Below, piece after piece: positions 9,702 through 16,864 of a DNA stretch of 64,000 nt. Position 1 is the stretch's first letter. Each line of letters begins with the position of its first letter. The position numbers were made by a program, and so were the translations under genes. The DNA is from Baaleninema simplex PCC 7105. GTDB lineage: Bacteria; Cyanobacteriota; Cyanobacteriia; Cyanobacteriales; Geitlerinemataceae. The notes below the pieces were generated by a model. The model searched no databases and was not told where the DNA came from. It was given only the letters and a program-made list of their open reading frames with translations. The stretch is taken from assembly GCF_000332355.1 (NCBI RefSeq), contig NZ_KB235958.1:3841986-3905985 (forward strand). Reading direction: 5' to 3'.

Positions 9702-10769
9702 TCAACTGTACTCACTGCTTGGGGTTCGTCGATCGCGGTCTGCGGCGAACGTCGTCTGTGCGAGTTGTTCGCGAGCGGATTCACAGTCCTGTTGAATTTG
9801 GGTTTTCAAGCTGTCGATCGAGTCGAATTTATGTTCGGGACGCAAGAAACCCGTTAAATGTAACGTCACGGTGCGATCGTATAAATCTCCCTGCCAGTCG
9901 AGCAGGTGAACTTCGACGGTGGGGCGATCGCCGGCTACTGTGGGACGACAGCCGAAGTTCGCGACGCCGGGAACGACCGTCTCGCAGTTGTCGATTTCGA
10001 CCCAAGTACTGTAAACGCCCCAACGGGGTAAAAACTTATCGGGAGGCAGTTGTAAGTTGGCGGTGGGGAAACCCAACTGACGCCCGAGTTGTTGACCTTT
10101 CACCACCGTTCCGATGAGGCGGTAGGGTCGTCCTAACAGTCGGTTCGCTTGGGCGAGATTGCCCAGTTCTAAGGCATGACGCACGATGGAACTGCTAATG
10201 CGATCGTCTTCTAAACAGCGAAGACCGACGATGCTAGTCCGAATTCCGTAGGCGGCGGCCAAGTCTTGCAAATCGACGACGCTACCGGAACGGTTTCGTC
10301 CGAATCGGAAGTTTTCGCCGACGCTGACGTGCTTCGCCTCGAGATGGCGCACCAAAATTTTTTCGACGAAGGCTTCGGGGGTCAAATTCACTAATTCGCG
10401 ATCGAACGGAAGTAAGACCACCTGATCGACGCCGAGGGTTTTGAGATAGTCGACTTTTTCCCGTACGGGTGTCAGTAACAACCGCTTGCGACCGCTGAAA
10501 AACTCCTGGGGATGGGGGTTAAAGGTTACGACTGTGGTGTAAGTCCGACCTCCACCCCGCACCTTCGAGTCCTTCGAGTTGAGGTCGACGGAACGAGGGC
10601 GATCGAGGTTCGCGCCACTCGGATCGCGGAGCGAGACGTCTGCATCTGGTGTGGTGTCGTGCAGGACTTCCCGAATCACTTGCTGGTGTCCGAGGTGGAC
10701 GCCGTCGAAATTTCCGAGTGCGACTTTTGCTGGTTTTAAAACTGTGGTTAAAGAAGAAGTCACCCACAC
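9702..10769 (-). CDS. ribF: bifunctional riboflavin kinase / FAD synthetase
   Basis: Converts riboflavin to FMN and FMN to FAD. The N-terminal nucleotidyltransferase domain has VALGNFDGVHLGHQQVI and TFNPHPQEFFSG; the C-terminal flavokinase domain has GRPYRLIGTVVKGQQLGR and the FPTANLQL motif. At 355 residues it is longer than most RibF proteins. The excess is a hydrophilic insertion of roughly 38 residues at about 39-76 (TTPDADVSLRDPSGANL and onward), between the HQQVI helix and the strand ending TFNPHP. The start is a GTG at 10769 (MWVTSSLTT). Confidence 0.95.
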   Translation of the reverse strand: MWVTSSLTTVLKPAKVALGNFDGVHLGHQQVIREVLHDTTPDADVSLRDPSGANLDRPRSVDLNSKDSKVRGGGRTYTTVVTFNPHPQEFFSGRKRLLLTPVREKVDYLKTLGVDQVVLLPFDRELVNLTPEAFVEKILVRHLEAKHVSVGENFRFGRNRSGSVVDLQDLAAAYGIRTSIVGLRCLEDDRISSSIVRHALELGNLAQANRLLGRPYRLIGTVVKGQQLGRQLGFPTANLQLPPDKFLPRWGVYSTWVEIDNCETVVPGVANFGCRPTVAGDRPTVEVHLLDWQGDLYDRTVTLHLTGFLRPEHKFDSIDSLKTQIQQDCESAREQLAQTTFAADRDRRTPSSEYS

Positions 10770-10826
10770 AGGCTTGATGGGATAAATAAGGCTTGCAATC
10801 TCGAACCCACGACGTGCGTGCGGCCT

Positions 10827-11729
10827 CTAGACTGAAACTTTAGCATCTTCTGAGGAATCGGGCATCAATACAGCCAGGGGCGAGGCAATTTGTAGCGTCA
10901 TCCCCTCGCGAGCCATCACGCTGTTCGGAAAAGCTGCTTTGACTTGTTTACCGACGTTGTCGAGAAAGTCGTCGTTGTGAAGAGGGTCGTGATGAAAAAT
11001 GACGAGTTGTTTGACCTTGGCGGCTTTGGCGACTTTTACGGCTTCTTGCCACGTCGAATGTCCCCAACCTTTTTTACTCGTGGTGGGAGAATGGTACTCT
11101 TCATCGGTGTAGGTGGCGTCGTAAATAATCGCGTCGGCGTTGCGAGCTAGATTGAGGACGTTGGGATCGAGGCGGTCTCGGTAGTGTTCGGTATCGGTAA
11201 TGTAGGCGACGGCGTGGCCGTTCCAGTTGACGCGATAGCCGACGGCTTCGCCGGGATGGTTGAGTAAGGCGGTTTCGACGGTAACGGAGTCGAGGGAGAC
11301 CGTCTGACCGATTTCGAGGTCGTTAAATTCTAACTGCGCTCCCATAATCTGCAAGGGAACTGGGAAGTTTGGGTGGAGCATTTGGTCGTTGAGTCGCTGT
11401 TCGATCGTGGCGCCGTTGGGTGCGACTGCTCCGTAAATCCGAAATTTGTTTCCTTTGACGAAGGCGGGAACGAAGAACGGAAAGCCTTGAATGTGATCCC
11501 AATGGGAATGGGTGAAGAACATATAGGCTTCGACGGGCATTTGCGAGAGTAGGTGCTGACCTAGCACCCGTAGTCCCGTTCCTCCGTCGAAGATGAGGCG
11601 CTTTCTCCCCACGCGCATTTCAACGCAAGGTGTATTTCCACCGTATCGAACTGTTTCGGAGCCAGGACAGGCAATGCTACCTCTAACGCCCCAGAAATGA
11701 ACCGTGAATTGGTCTTGCATGCTAGACAT
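10827..11729 (-). CDS. MBL-fold metallo-hydrolase, cyclic phosphodiesterase-like
   Basis: Metallo-beta-lactamase fold protein of 300 residues. It opens with VHFWGVRGSIACPG, the N-terminal signature of PhnP/1,2-cyclic phosphodiesterase-like MBL proteins. The metal ligands are visible as HSHWDHIQG, the histidine in LNHPGEAVGY, the aspartate in YITDTEHY and the late histidine in VIFHHDPLH. The enzyme should bind two metal ions and hydrolyse a phosphodiester, but the substrate cannot be read from sequence. ATG at 11729 or the in-frame ATG at 11720 could be the start. It lies upstream of ribF on the same strand. Confidence 0.9.
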   Translation of the reverse strand: MSSMQDQFTVHFWGVRGSIACPGSETVRYGGNTPCVEMRVGRKRLIFDGGTGLRVLGQHLLSQMPVEAYMFFTHSHWDHIQGFPFFVPAFVKGNKFRIYGAVAPNGATIEQRLNDQMLHPNFPVPLQIMGAQLEFNDLEIGQTVSLDSVTVETALLNHPGEAVGYRVNWNGHAVAYITDTEHYRDRLDPNVLNLARNADAIIYDATYTDEEYHSPTTSKKGWGHSTWQEAVKVAKAAKVKQLVIFHHDPLHNDDFLDNVGKQVKAAFPNSVMAREGMTLQIASPLAVLMPDSSEDAKVSV

Positions 11730-12320
11730 GGGTGTTTTTCGCTTCGATTGGCGATAGCGGTTCGGAAGTTAGGTCGGATTTAGGGTTTGGGATTTTTGCG
11801 AACGCGCTGACGGAAAAGGGCGCTCTCGCTCCGTCGGCTTGCTGGGTCGATGCGTCGGCTGTCCTCGCCAGCGAACAGCTCGGCTTTTTCATCCTGACGG
11901 GGAATGTTTCGAGCTGGCAGTCGGGAAACTGCCGTTGAAGGACGACCTCGTTTCTTTCACTAGCCTAACCTCGATCGCGACTTTTTTGGCAAGTTCGCCT
12001 GTCCTTCAGTACGATCTCGCAGCCGAGCGATCGCCGCCGACCTCGAGATGGAAATCGTCGAGGTCGAACGAGATGACTCAATTCGTTTAGCTTAGCAGTT
12101 GAAGTTCGCAACTGTCTTCTCGTCAACGGTCGCCCCCCTCAAGGTCAGAAGGTCAGATCGTTTGAAACGAGGTTCGCCGTCTTCGACTCTGACGCGCGAT
12201 CGAGTCGGGCGAACGTCTGGGGTCTCGATTTCAAACGCAAGCTGACCCGCATTTATGACAACAGACGGGGGTTGGGGTAGCCGAAATTTTACGGGCGATC
12301 GCGTTGCTGGCGATCCGACC
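11730..12320. other. 591-base stretch without a convincing gene
   Basis: Short rightward frames begin at 11732 and 11839 but have no ribosome site, no family resemblance and ordinary out-of-frame composition, so I do not call them. No tRNA cloverleaf, terminator or MITE end is visible. The region separates two leftward genes and presumably holds the MBL gene promoter. Confidence 0.5.
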
Positions 12321-12707
12321 TTACTCTTCGTCTTCTTCTGCGCCGACTTGTTTCAAATGGATGTGTTTGCGACCTAAAGAGATCTCGAATTCGTCGCCGG
12401 GTTGAAGACCCATTTGTTTGGTGTAAGCCGCGCCGATCAGTAAGTTTCCGTTCGACTGCACGCTGATGCGATAGCTGGCACTCCGTCCGCCCCGTCCGTT
12501 CGAGGGTTGTTTGCTGTCGAGCTGAATCCCCTCTGCATCGATCAGTGCGTTGAGGAACTTCATCATGTTGACTCGTTCGACGTTATTTTTTGTGACGGTG
12601 TAATAGCCACATTGTCGAGCCTTTTCCTCTTTCGGGAGGTTTCCCAGCTCTTTGACTTTTTCTAGCAAAGCTTGACCAGTCAACGGTTCGTTACTCGGGT
12701 TACTCAT
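12321..12707 (-). CDS. cyabrB2: AbrB-like transcriptional regulator (cyAbrB2 type)
   Basis: 128-residue cyanobacterial AbrB protein. The AbrB-like DNA-binding domain is at the C-terminus (SYRISVQSNGNLLIGAAYT, GDEFEISLGRKHIHLKQ) rather than the N-terminus as in Bacillus AbrB, which is the hallmark of cyAbrB. The N-terminal half carries GYYTVTKNNVERVNMMKF and the very acidic tail is AEEDEE. NNVERVNMMKFLNALIDAEGI resembles Synechocystis Sll0822 (cyAbrB2) more than Sll0359 as I recall them; paralogue choice is moderate confidence. cyAbrB2 represses or bookmarks carbon/nitrogen and hydrogenase genes in Synechocystis. The gene is monocistronic and has an AT-rich leader. Confidence 0.92.
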   Translation of the reverse strand: MSNPSNEPLTGQALLEKVKELGNLPKEEKARQCGYYTVTKNNVERVNMMKFLNALIDAEGIQLDSKQPSNGRGGRSASYRISVQSNGNLLIGAAYTKQMGLQPGDEFEISLGRKHIHLKQVGAEEDEE

Positions 12708-12901
12708 TAACTTCTCTCTAAAACGATAGACAACCTGTCGATACTATTGTATCTTAACTGAAGTTTCATTGAAATAAAATTCTTAATTTCGTATCAACTT
12801 ATTTTGCAAACTTAGATCGGATCGCCAACGGCAAATCCTCCAACATCCCTCGACGATTGAAACTCCATCTTTACCTGGGGGCGATAGAATCGGGAGAGGC
12901 G

Positions 12902-12950
12902 ATCTCAGAGGTTTCGAGAGTCGGGGGACTCTCGAGGTCGGTGCTGAGAT
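12902..12950. promoter_or_regulatory. nested inverted repeat upstream of the Rrf2 regulator gene
   Basis: A perfect 8-bp stem CGAGAGTC / GACTCTCG with a GGGG loop (12915-12934) is nested inside a second pair ATCTCAG / CTGAGAT (12902-12908 and 12944-12950). It lies about 85 bases upstream of the rrf2 start and between divergent cyabrB2 and rrf2. It could be an operator or a leader hairpin; no T-run follows, so a terminator is unlikely. Confidence 0.5.
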
Positions 12951-13033
12951 GCAAATCGGCTTGAAATCTTTCCCCAAACTCCCAACAAACCGGTAGTGGA
13001 GAGTGAGGAACCGATAAAAATTAGGAGAGGTCG

Positions 13034-13477
13034 ATGAAGTTAACCACCCGAGGCCACTATAGCGTCAAAGCTCTCTTAGATTTATGTGCCAACGCCCGCG
13101 ATCGCCCGACTTCTGTTAAAGCGATCGCCGAACGGCAAGGTTTACCTGCGCCTTATTTAGAAAAGCTATCCATTGCCTTACGTCAAGCGGGATTAGTCAC
13201 ATCTGTACGGGGCGCGCAAGGAGGATATCAACTGGCTCGAAGCCCCGATCGAATTTCCCTCGGACAAATTCTCGAAGCGGTCGGTGAAACGCTCGATCCC
13301 TTACCTCATCATACTCCTGACGCGGAGAGGGCTGAAGATTGGGTCACGTTCGTCTTGTGGAACCAACTGCACCGAAAGCTTAAAGAAGCACTTTACAGTA
13401 TCTCTTTAGAAGATCTCTACCACGACGCTCGCAGTTGGCAAGCGGCGCAGGGAGAACAGACGAGTTTTGTCGTTTAG
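13034..13477 (+). CDS. Rrf2 family transcriptional regulator
   Basis: 147-residue Rrf2/IscR-like winged-helix protein: [35 protein letters not shown] recognition helix and the wing [12 protein letters not shown]. The cluster-binding cysteines that follow the wing in true IscR are missing; the only cysteine is in DLCANA near the N-terminus. It is therefore either a cluster-independent Rrf2 member or one that uses other ligands. A ribosome site (AGGAGAGG) sits just before the ATG. The pyrR start follows 28 bases after its stop, so the two are probably cotranscribed. Confidence 0.9.
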   Translation: MKLTTRGHYSVKALLDLCANARDRPTSVKAIAERQGLPAPYLEKLSIALRQAGLVTSVRGAQGGYQLARSPDRISLGQILEAVGETLDPLPHHTPDAERAEDWVTFVLWNQLHRKLKEALYSISLEDLYHDARSWQAAQGEQTSFVV

Positions 13478-13505
13478 CCGATGTCGATTACTGGCCAGTC
13501 GTGTT

Positions 13506-14060
13506 ATGAAAATTGTGGAAATTCTTTCTGAGGAAGAAATCCGTCGAACCCTGACCCGCATTGCATCTCAAGTCATCGAAAAGTCAGGACAGCCCGATCG
13601 ATTAGTCCTGTTGGGGATTCATACTCGAGGTGTCCCCCTAGCCCAAATGTTAGCCAGCCAAATCGAAGCGCTGGAAAACGTTTCAGTTCCTGTCGGCGCT
13701 CTCGATATTACCTTTTACCGAGACGACCTCGATCGCATTGGCGTGCGAACGCCAGAAAAAACGGATATTCCGTTCGATCTAACGGATAAAATCGTCATCT
13801 TAGTCGATGATGTCATTTACACCGGTCGCACGATTCGCGCCGCCCTCAACGCCGTTCAAGAATACGGTCGTCCCGAGGCGATCGCGCTGGCGGTTTTAGT
13901 CGATCGCGGACACCGACAGCTACCGATCCATCCCGATTTTACGGGAAAAGTTTTACCGACGGCGAAAGAGGAACAAGTTAAAGTCTACCTGAAAAATTGG
14001 GACGGTCGCGACACCGTCGAACTCCTCAAGCCGCTCGACGAAGAGGACGTCGTCACCTAA
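13506..14060 (+). CDS. pyrR: PyrR-type bifunctional pyrimidine regulator / uracil phosphoribosyltransferase
   Basis: Phosphoribosyltransferase-fold protein starting [17 protein letters not shown] (ATG at 13506; a longer frame to 13467 would overlap rrf2). The PRPP-binding signature is [19 protein letters not shown] and the family-specific C-terminal [13 protein letters not shown] is present. In Bacillus PyrR attenuates the pyr operon in response to UMP and has weak uracil phosphoribosyltransferase activity. No pyr genes or attenuator are in this window, so a regulatory role here is inference. Confidence 0.93.
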   Translation: MKIVEILSEEEIRRTLTRIASQVIEKSGQPDRLVLLGIHTRGVPLAQMLASQIEALENVSVPVGALDITFYRDDLDRIGVRTPEKTDIPFDLTDKIVILVDDVIYTGRTIRAALNAVQEYGRPEAIALAVLVDRGHRQLPIHPDFTGKVLPTAKEEQVKVYLKNWDGRDTVELLKPLDEEDVVT

Positions 14061-14428
14061 AGCGTTGGTCTGCGCGATCGATTCGTCCCTCCGTTACGAA
14101 CTGCGGCGAATCCGGGCGCGCTCCGAGCTACATTTTCGGACGTTTTTAAACGATATACCGGCATTTCTTCTGACGGTTCGTTGTCATTCTACAGGAGTCT
14201 TCTCGTGCGTCTTGTCCAATCCGTTATCGAAAGTCGGAATCGAACGTTCGCTATCCCGCGTGTTGACGACGCCTTCTAGATAGTTGAAGTCCGGCGCGAT
14301 CGGTGTCGGTCGTGCTGACTTCAACTGTATTGTGGTACTGGCGTTTCTCTCGTCCCCAATGTTTGATACAGTGAGGAGCGGTTTTCCCAAGAGTCTTAAT
14401 TCCTTACCCGACTGGGTAAAATTGTTGA
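14061..14428. other. intergenic stretch between pyrR and lspA
   Basis: About 370 bases with no supported gene. A leftward frame (14184-14390) has no ribosome site or recognisable motif. The segment contains GCGATCG-rich sequence and the presumed lspA promoter. Confidence 0.45.
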
Positions 14429-14905
14429 ATGTCCAAGCGACGATATAAAAACGCTTTGTTTTGGATCGCGGCGGTGGTGAGTACGATCGCCGATCGACTC
14501 GCGAAAATTTGGGTCGTCCAAACCTTCGAGCTGTTTCAATCGATTCCCATCGTTCCCGGCGTTTTCCACTTTACTTACGTCACCAACACAGGGGCGGCGT
14601 TCAGCTTGTTTTCGGGGAGCGAATGGTTGAAGTGGCTGTCGCTGTTGGTGAGCTTGGGGCTGATCGCCCTGGCTCTGTGGGGACCTCGTATTAATTTTTG
14701 GGAGCAGTTCGGGTACGGATGTATTCTCGGCGGTGCGGTGGGAAACGGGATCGATCGCTTCGTTCGGGGAGAAGTCATCGATTTTCTCGATTTTCGCTGG
14801 ATTGACTTTCCCGTGTTCAACTTAGCCGACGTTTCGATTAACATCGGGATGTTTTGCTTGATTCTCGTGGCACTGCGATCGCCGAGCGATCGCGAGAGTC
14901 GCTAA
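14429..14905 (+). CDS. lspA: lipoprotein signal peptidase (signal peptidase II)
   Basis: 158-residue integral membrane aspartyl protease that cuts the signal peptide of lipid-modified prolipoproteins. Four hydrophobic segments are visible. Conserved elements include ADRLAKIWVV in helix 1, YVTNTGAAFSLF, GGAVGNGIDRFVRGEVIDF with the first catalytic aspartate, and FNLADVSINIG with the second. Length and order are normal. The ATG is the natural start (MSKRRYKNALFW). At least one lipoprotein substrate candidate occurs in the window (nuclease-like protein at 45590-46096). Confidence 0.96.
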   Translation: MSKRRYKNALFWIAAVVSTIADRLAKIWVVQTFELFQSIPIVPGVFHFTYVTNTGAAFSLFSGSEWLKWLSLLVSLGLIALALWGPRINFWEQFGYGCILGGAVGNGIDRFVRGEVIDFLDFRWIDFPVFNLADVSINIGMFCLILVALRSPSDRESR

Positions 14906-14980
14906 TGTGATGATGGGATGACCTGATGATGGAACGATATCGATTTCTCTCCTCGTCACCTCATCTCTAATGCAGTCGCG

Positions 14981-15718
14981 TTAAAACGAAATGGGTTCGC
15001 GATACTGCGTCAACCGTTGCGCGACGTAACCAAAGCCACGAATCGTCAAAATGAGTTCTGGATTTTTCGGATCGTCTTCAATTTTGGCTCGCAATCGCGC
15101 CACATAAACGTCGATCGCTCGTAAGTCCGATTGGCGATTTGGCGGATACCCCCACAACTTTTCTAAAATCTCGGCGCGAGAGACGGGTTCTCCAGCACGC
15201 TCGAACAGCAGCTCGAGAAGTTTGAATTCAGTATAGGTCAGCCAAACGCGTTGACTGTTTTTGTAAACCTGTTGGCGATTGGTGTCGATCCGCAAAGAAC
15301 CGATTTCGAGGGTACCTGGGGGAGTCTCGCGGGCGGGAGACACATCTCGCAACCGCCGTAGGATCGTTGCGATACGGGCTTCGAGTTCTCTGGGACTGAA
15401 GGGTTTGACCAGGTAATCGTCAGCTCCGGCTTCGAGTCCGGCGATTCGGTCTTTGATTTGCGAGAGAGCCGAAAGCATGATGATGGGAACTTGCGATCGC
15501 TCCCGTAGTTGTTGACAGACCTGACAACCATCGAGTTCGGGGAGCATCACGTCTAACACGATGAGATCGGGTCGTTCGTCCTCAAAGCACTCGAGCGCCG
15601 AGCGACCGTCGCCGACCGTCGCCACGTCGTAACCTGCCATCGACAAGCGCACTTGGAGCATTTGACGGATCGCAGCATCGTCATCGACAACTAAGATTTT
15701 ATCTTTGTTTCGTTTCAA
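14981..15718 (-). CDS. OmpR-family response regulator, RpaB/Ycf27-like
   Basis: Receiver domain with KILVVDDDAAIRQML, phospho-acceptor aspartate in LIVLDVMLPELDG, and KPFSPRELEARI; then a winged-helix output domain (WLTYTEFKLLELLFER, AIDVYVARLRAKIEDDP, LTIRGFGYVAQRL). It is closest in pattern to RpaB/Ycf27 but more divergent than canonical RpaB, so I treat it as an RpaB-like paralogue. I set the start at the TTG at 15718 because GGAAGGAG sits seven bases upstream; an in-frame ATG at 15808 would add 30 poorly conserved residues. No kinase gene is adjacent. Two perfect inverted repeats lie upstream. Confidence 0.88.
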   Translation of the reverse strand: MKRNKDKILVVDDDAAIRQMLQVRLSMAGYDVATVGDGRSALECFEDERPDLIVLDVMLPELDGCQVCQQLRERSQVPIIMLSALSQIKDRIAGLEAGADDYLVKPFSPRELEARIATILRRLRDVSPARETPPGTLEIGSLRIDTNRQQVYKNSQRVWLTYTEFKLLELLFERAGEPVSRAEILEKLWGYPPNRQSDLRAIDVYVARLRAKIEDDPKNPELILTIRGFGYVAQRLTQYREPISF

Positions 15719-15823
15719 AACTTCACTCCTTCCGTTCTTGAAACACTGCCGGCGATCGCTGCCCTCGACAAAGCGAACGCTGGAATTCCCGTGCAGATGA
15801 GTCAACATTGGGTTCGGATTTTG

Positions 15824-15847
15824 ATAACATTTTTTTCAAAATGTTAT
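15824..15847. promoter_or_regulatory. perfect inverted repeat ATAACATTTT-N4-AAAATGTTAT
   Basis: Ten-base arms with a four-base TTTC spacer, 106-129 bases upstream of the TTG start of the RpaB-like gene. AT-rich and symmetric, it could be an operator or form a leader hairpin. No known cyanobacterial site (NtcA, HLR1, Fur) fits it exactly by eye. Confidence 0.5.
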
Positions 15848-15949
15848 ATTATGTAAAGTTGTTCGGTCAAGTCTCGTTCCGACCGTATCCTTCAAAATCC
15901 TTACAGGGTAATGCTTTAAATTATATCTGAGTTTGATTTTCGCGTTTTT

Positions 15950-15977
15950 AAACCTGAGAGCAATTGCTCTCAGGTTT
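15950..15977. promoter_or_regulatory. 28-bp perfect palindrome
   Basis: Both strands read AAACCTGAGAGCAA followed by its exact reverse complement, with no central spacer. It lies 232-259 bases upstream of the RpaB-like gene and 34 bases before the -35 of a rightward promoter. Without a T-run on either side it is not a typical terminator, so an operator for a dimeric regulator is the more likely reading. Confidence 0.6.
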
Positions 15978-16010
15978 CGTTACAAATGAAAATCAACAAC
16001 GTTTTTTAAC

Positions 16011-16039
16011 TTGACAAAAAGCAATTAATGATATATATA
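16011..16039 (+). promoter_or_regulatory. near-consensus sigma-70 type promoter, rightward
   Basis: TTGACA at 16011-16016 and TATATA at 16034-16039 with a 17-base spacer, a close match to the bacterial consensus. The next supported rightward gene starts at 16502, leaving a possible leader of about 450 bases or an unannotated small RNA. Transcription itself is inferred. Confidence 0.55.
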
Positions 16040-16501
16040 CTCTGTCCGTTGCAAGCTCGTTAAGGTCTCATCGTAGAATCGATCTTCTCAGTGCTAGAAT
16101 GGCGACAGCCTTCAGGTTGAAAATCCGCCGATATCGTTCTCCAAACAGGAGAAACGGTTGTAATAGGAAAATAAAAAGGGGCTGAAAATAGCGAAAATCC
16201 TTTAAATCGCGAGTTCGCTCGAACTCTGCCAAACGCAAGTTCGGGCAACCTGATTTATGGCAACAGTGGTGTCAACCCAGGCCCACACTGTCCTCAAAAA
16301 GACCAAAAAACGACGAGCGCGAACTCTCGGGTCTCGATCCTCCGATCGCCCAAGAGTTATCACTCGGTGATCGCGTCCGGCCTCGCTCGAGGTGAGTTGA
16401 CGGGAGCGCCGCGCGCCGACCGACTCCCCCGAAATTATCGAGGGGAACCTTCAAATCAAGACTGTTCATGTCTCCTTCGTGGCGGTGAGCTAGATAATCC
16501 G

Positions 16502-16723
16502 ATGCCAAATCCATTTCTGGGCGTGAGAATTCCGCCAGACATCCACGAAGCGATTCTCGCGCGAATGCAGGAAACGGGAGAATCCAAATCCGATATCGTC
16601 ATTCAGTCGCTGCGAGCTTACCTGGGCTTGCCATCGTCCCACGATCGCCTGACTCAGGTTGAGGAGCGACTCGCCATCCTCGAACAGAAATTTCTCGAGC
16701 GGGAGTCGATCGAGGATCGATAG
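16502..16723 (+). CDS. small ribbon-helix-helix-like protein
   Basis: 73-residue protein: MPNPFLGVRIPPDIHEAI, then a helix-turn-helix-like stretch with SKSDIVIQSLRAYLGL, the arrangement of CopG/MetJ-type ribbon-helix-helix DNA-binding domains, then a Glu-rich coiled tail (RLTQVEERLAILEQKFLER). The frame is open to 16367, but the ATG at 16502 gives the natural RHH start. Such proteins act as autorepressors or antitoxins; no toxin gene is beside it. Function is inference. Confidence 0.7.
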   Translation: MPNPFLGVRIPPDIHEAILARMQETGESKSDIVIQSLRAYLGLPSSHDRLTQVEERLAILEQKFLERESIEDR

Positions 16724-16864
16724 CGCTATCGTTCGACGAGCGAGAGAAGGGCGATCGGCCATAAGATAAGGTCACGCAGAAGACCGCAATAAAATTCAGG
16801 AACGGCGATCGATCGCCGAGTAGCTTATAGCGCACGTCCGTCCATTTTCACGTCTAGCACGATC

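Noticed and set aside
10790..10835. tRNA-like segment on the minus strand (GTGGGTTCGAGATTGC)
   Set aside because: Only a T-arm-like stretch is present; no acceptor, D-arm or anticodon arm can be folded around it. TTCGA is frequent in this genome by composition.
11732..12090. Two short rightward frames after the MBL gene
   Set aside because: No ribosome site, no motif, and unusual composition for this genome; left as non-coding.
15971..15995. HLR1 (RpaB-binding) site near GTTACAAATG
   Set aside because: Only one half-repeat is present; the second TTACA at the required spacing is missing.
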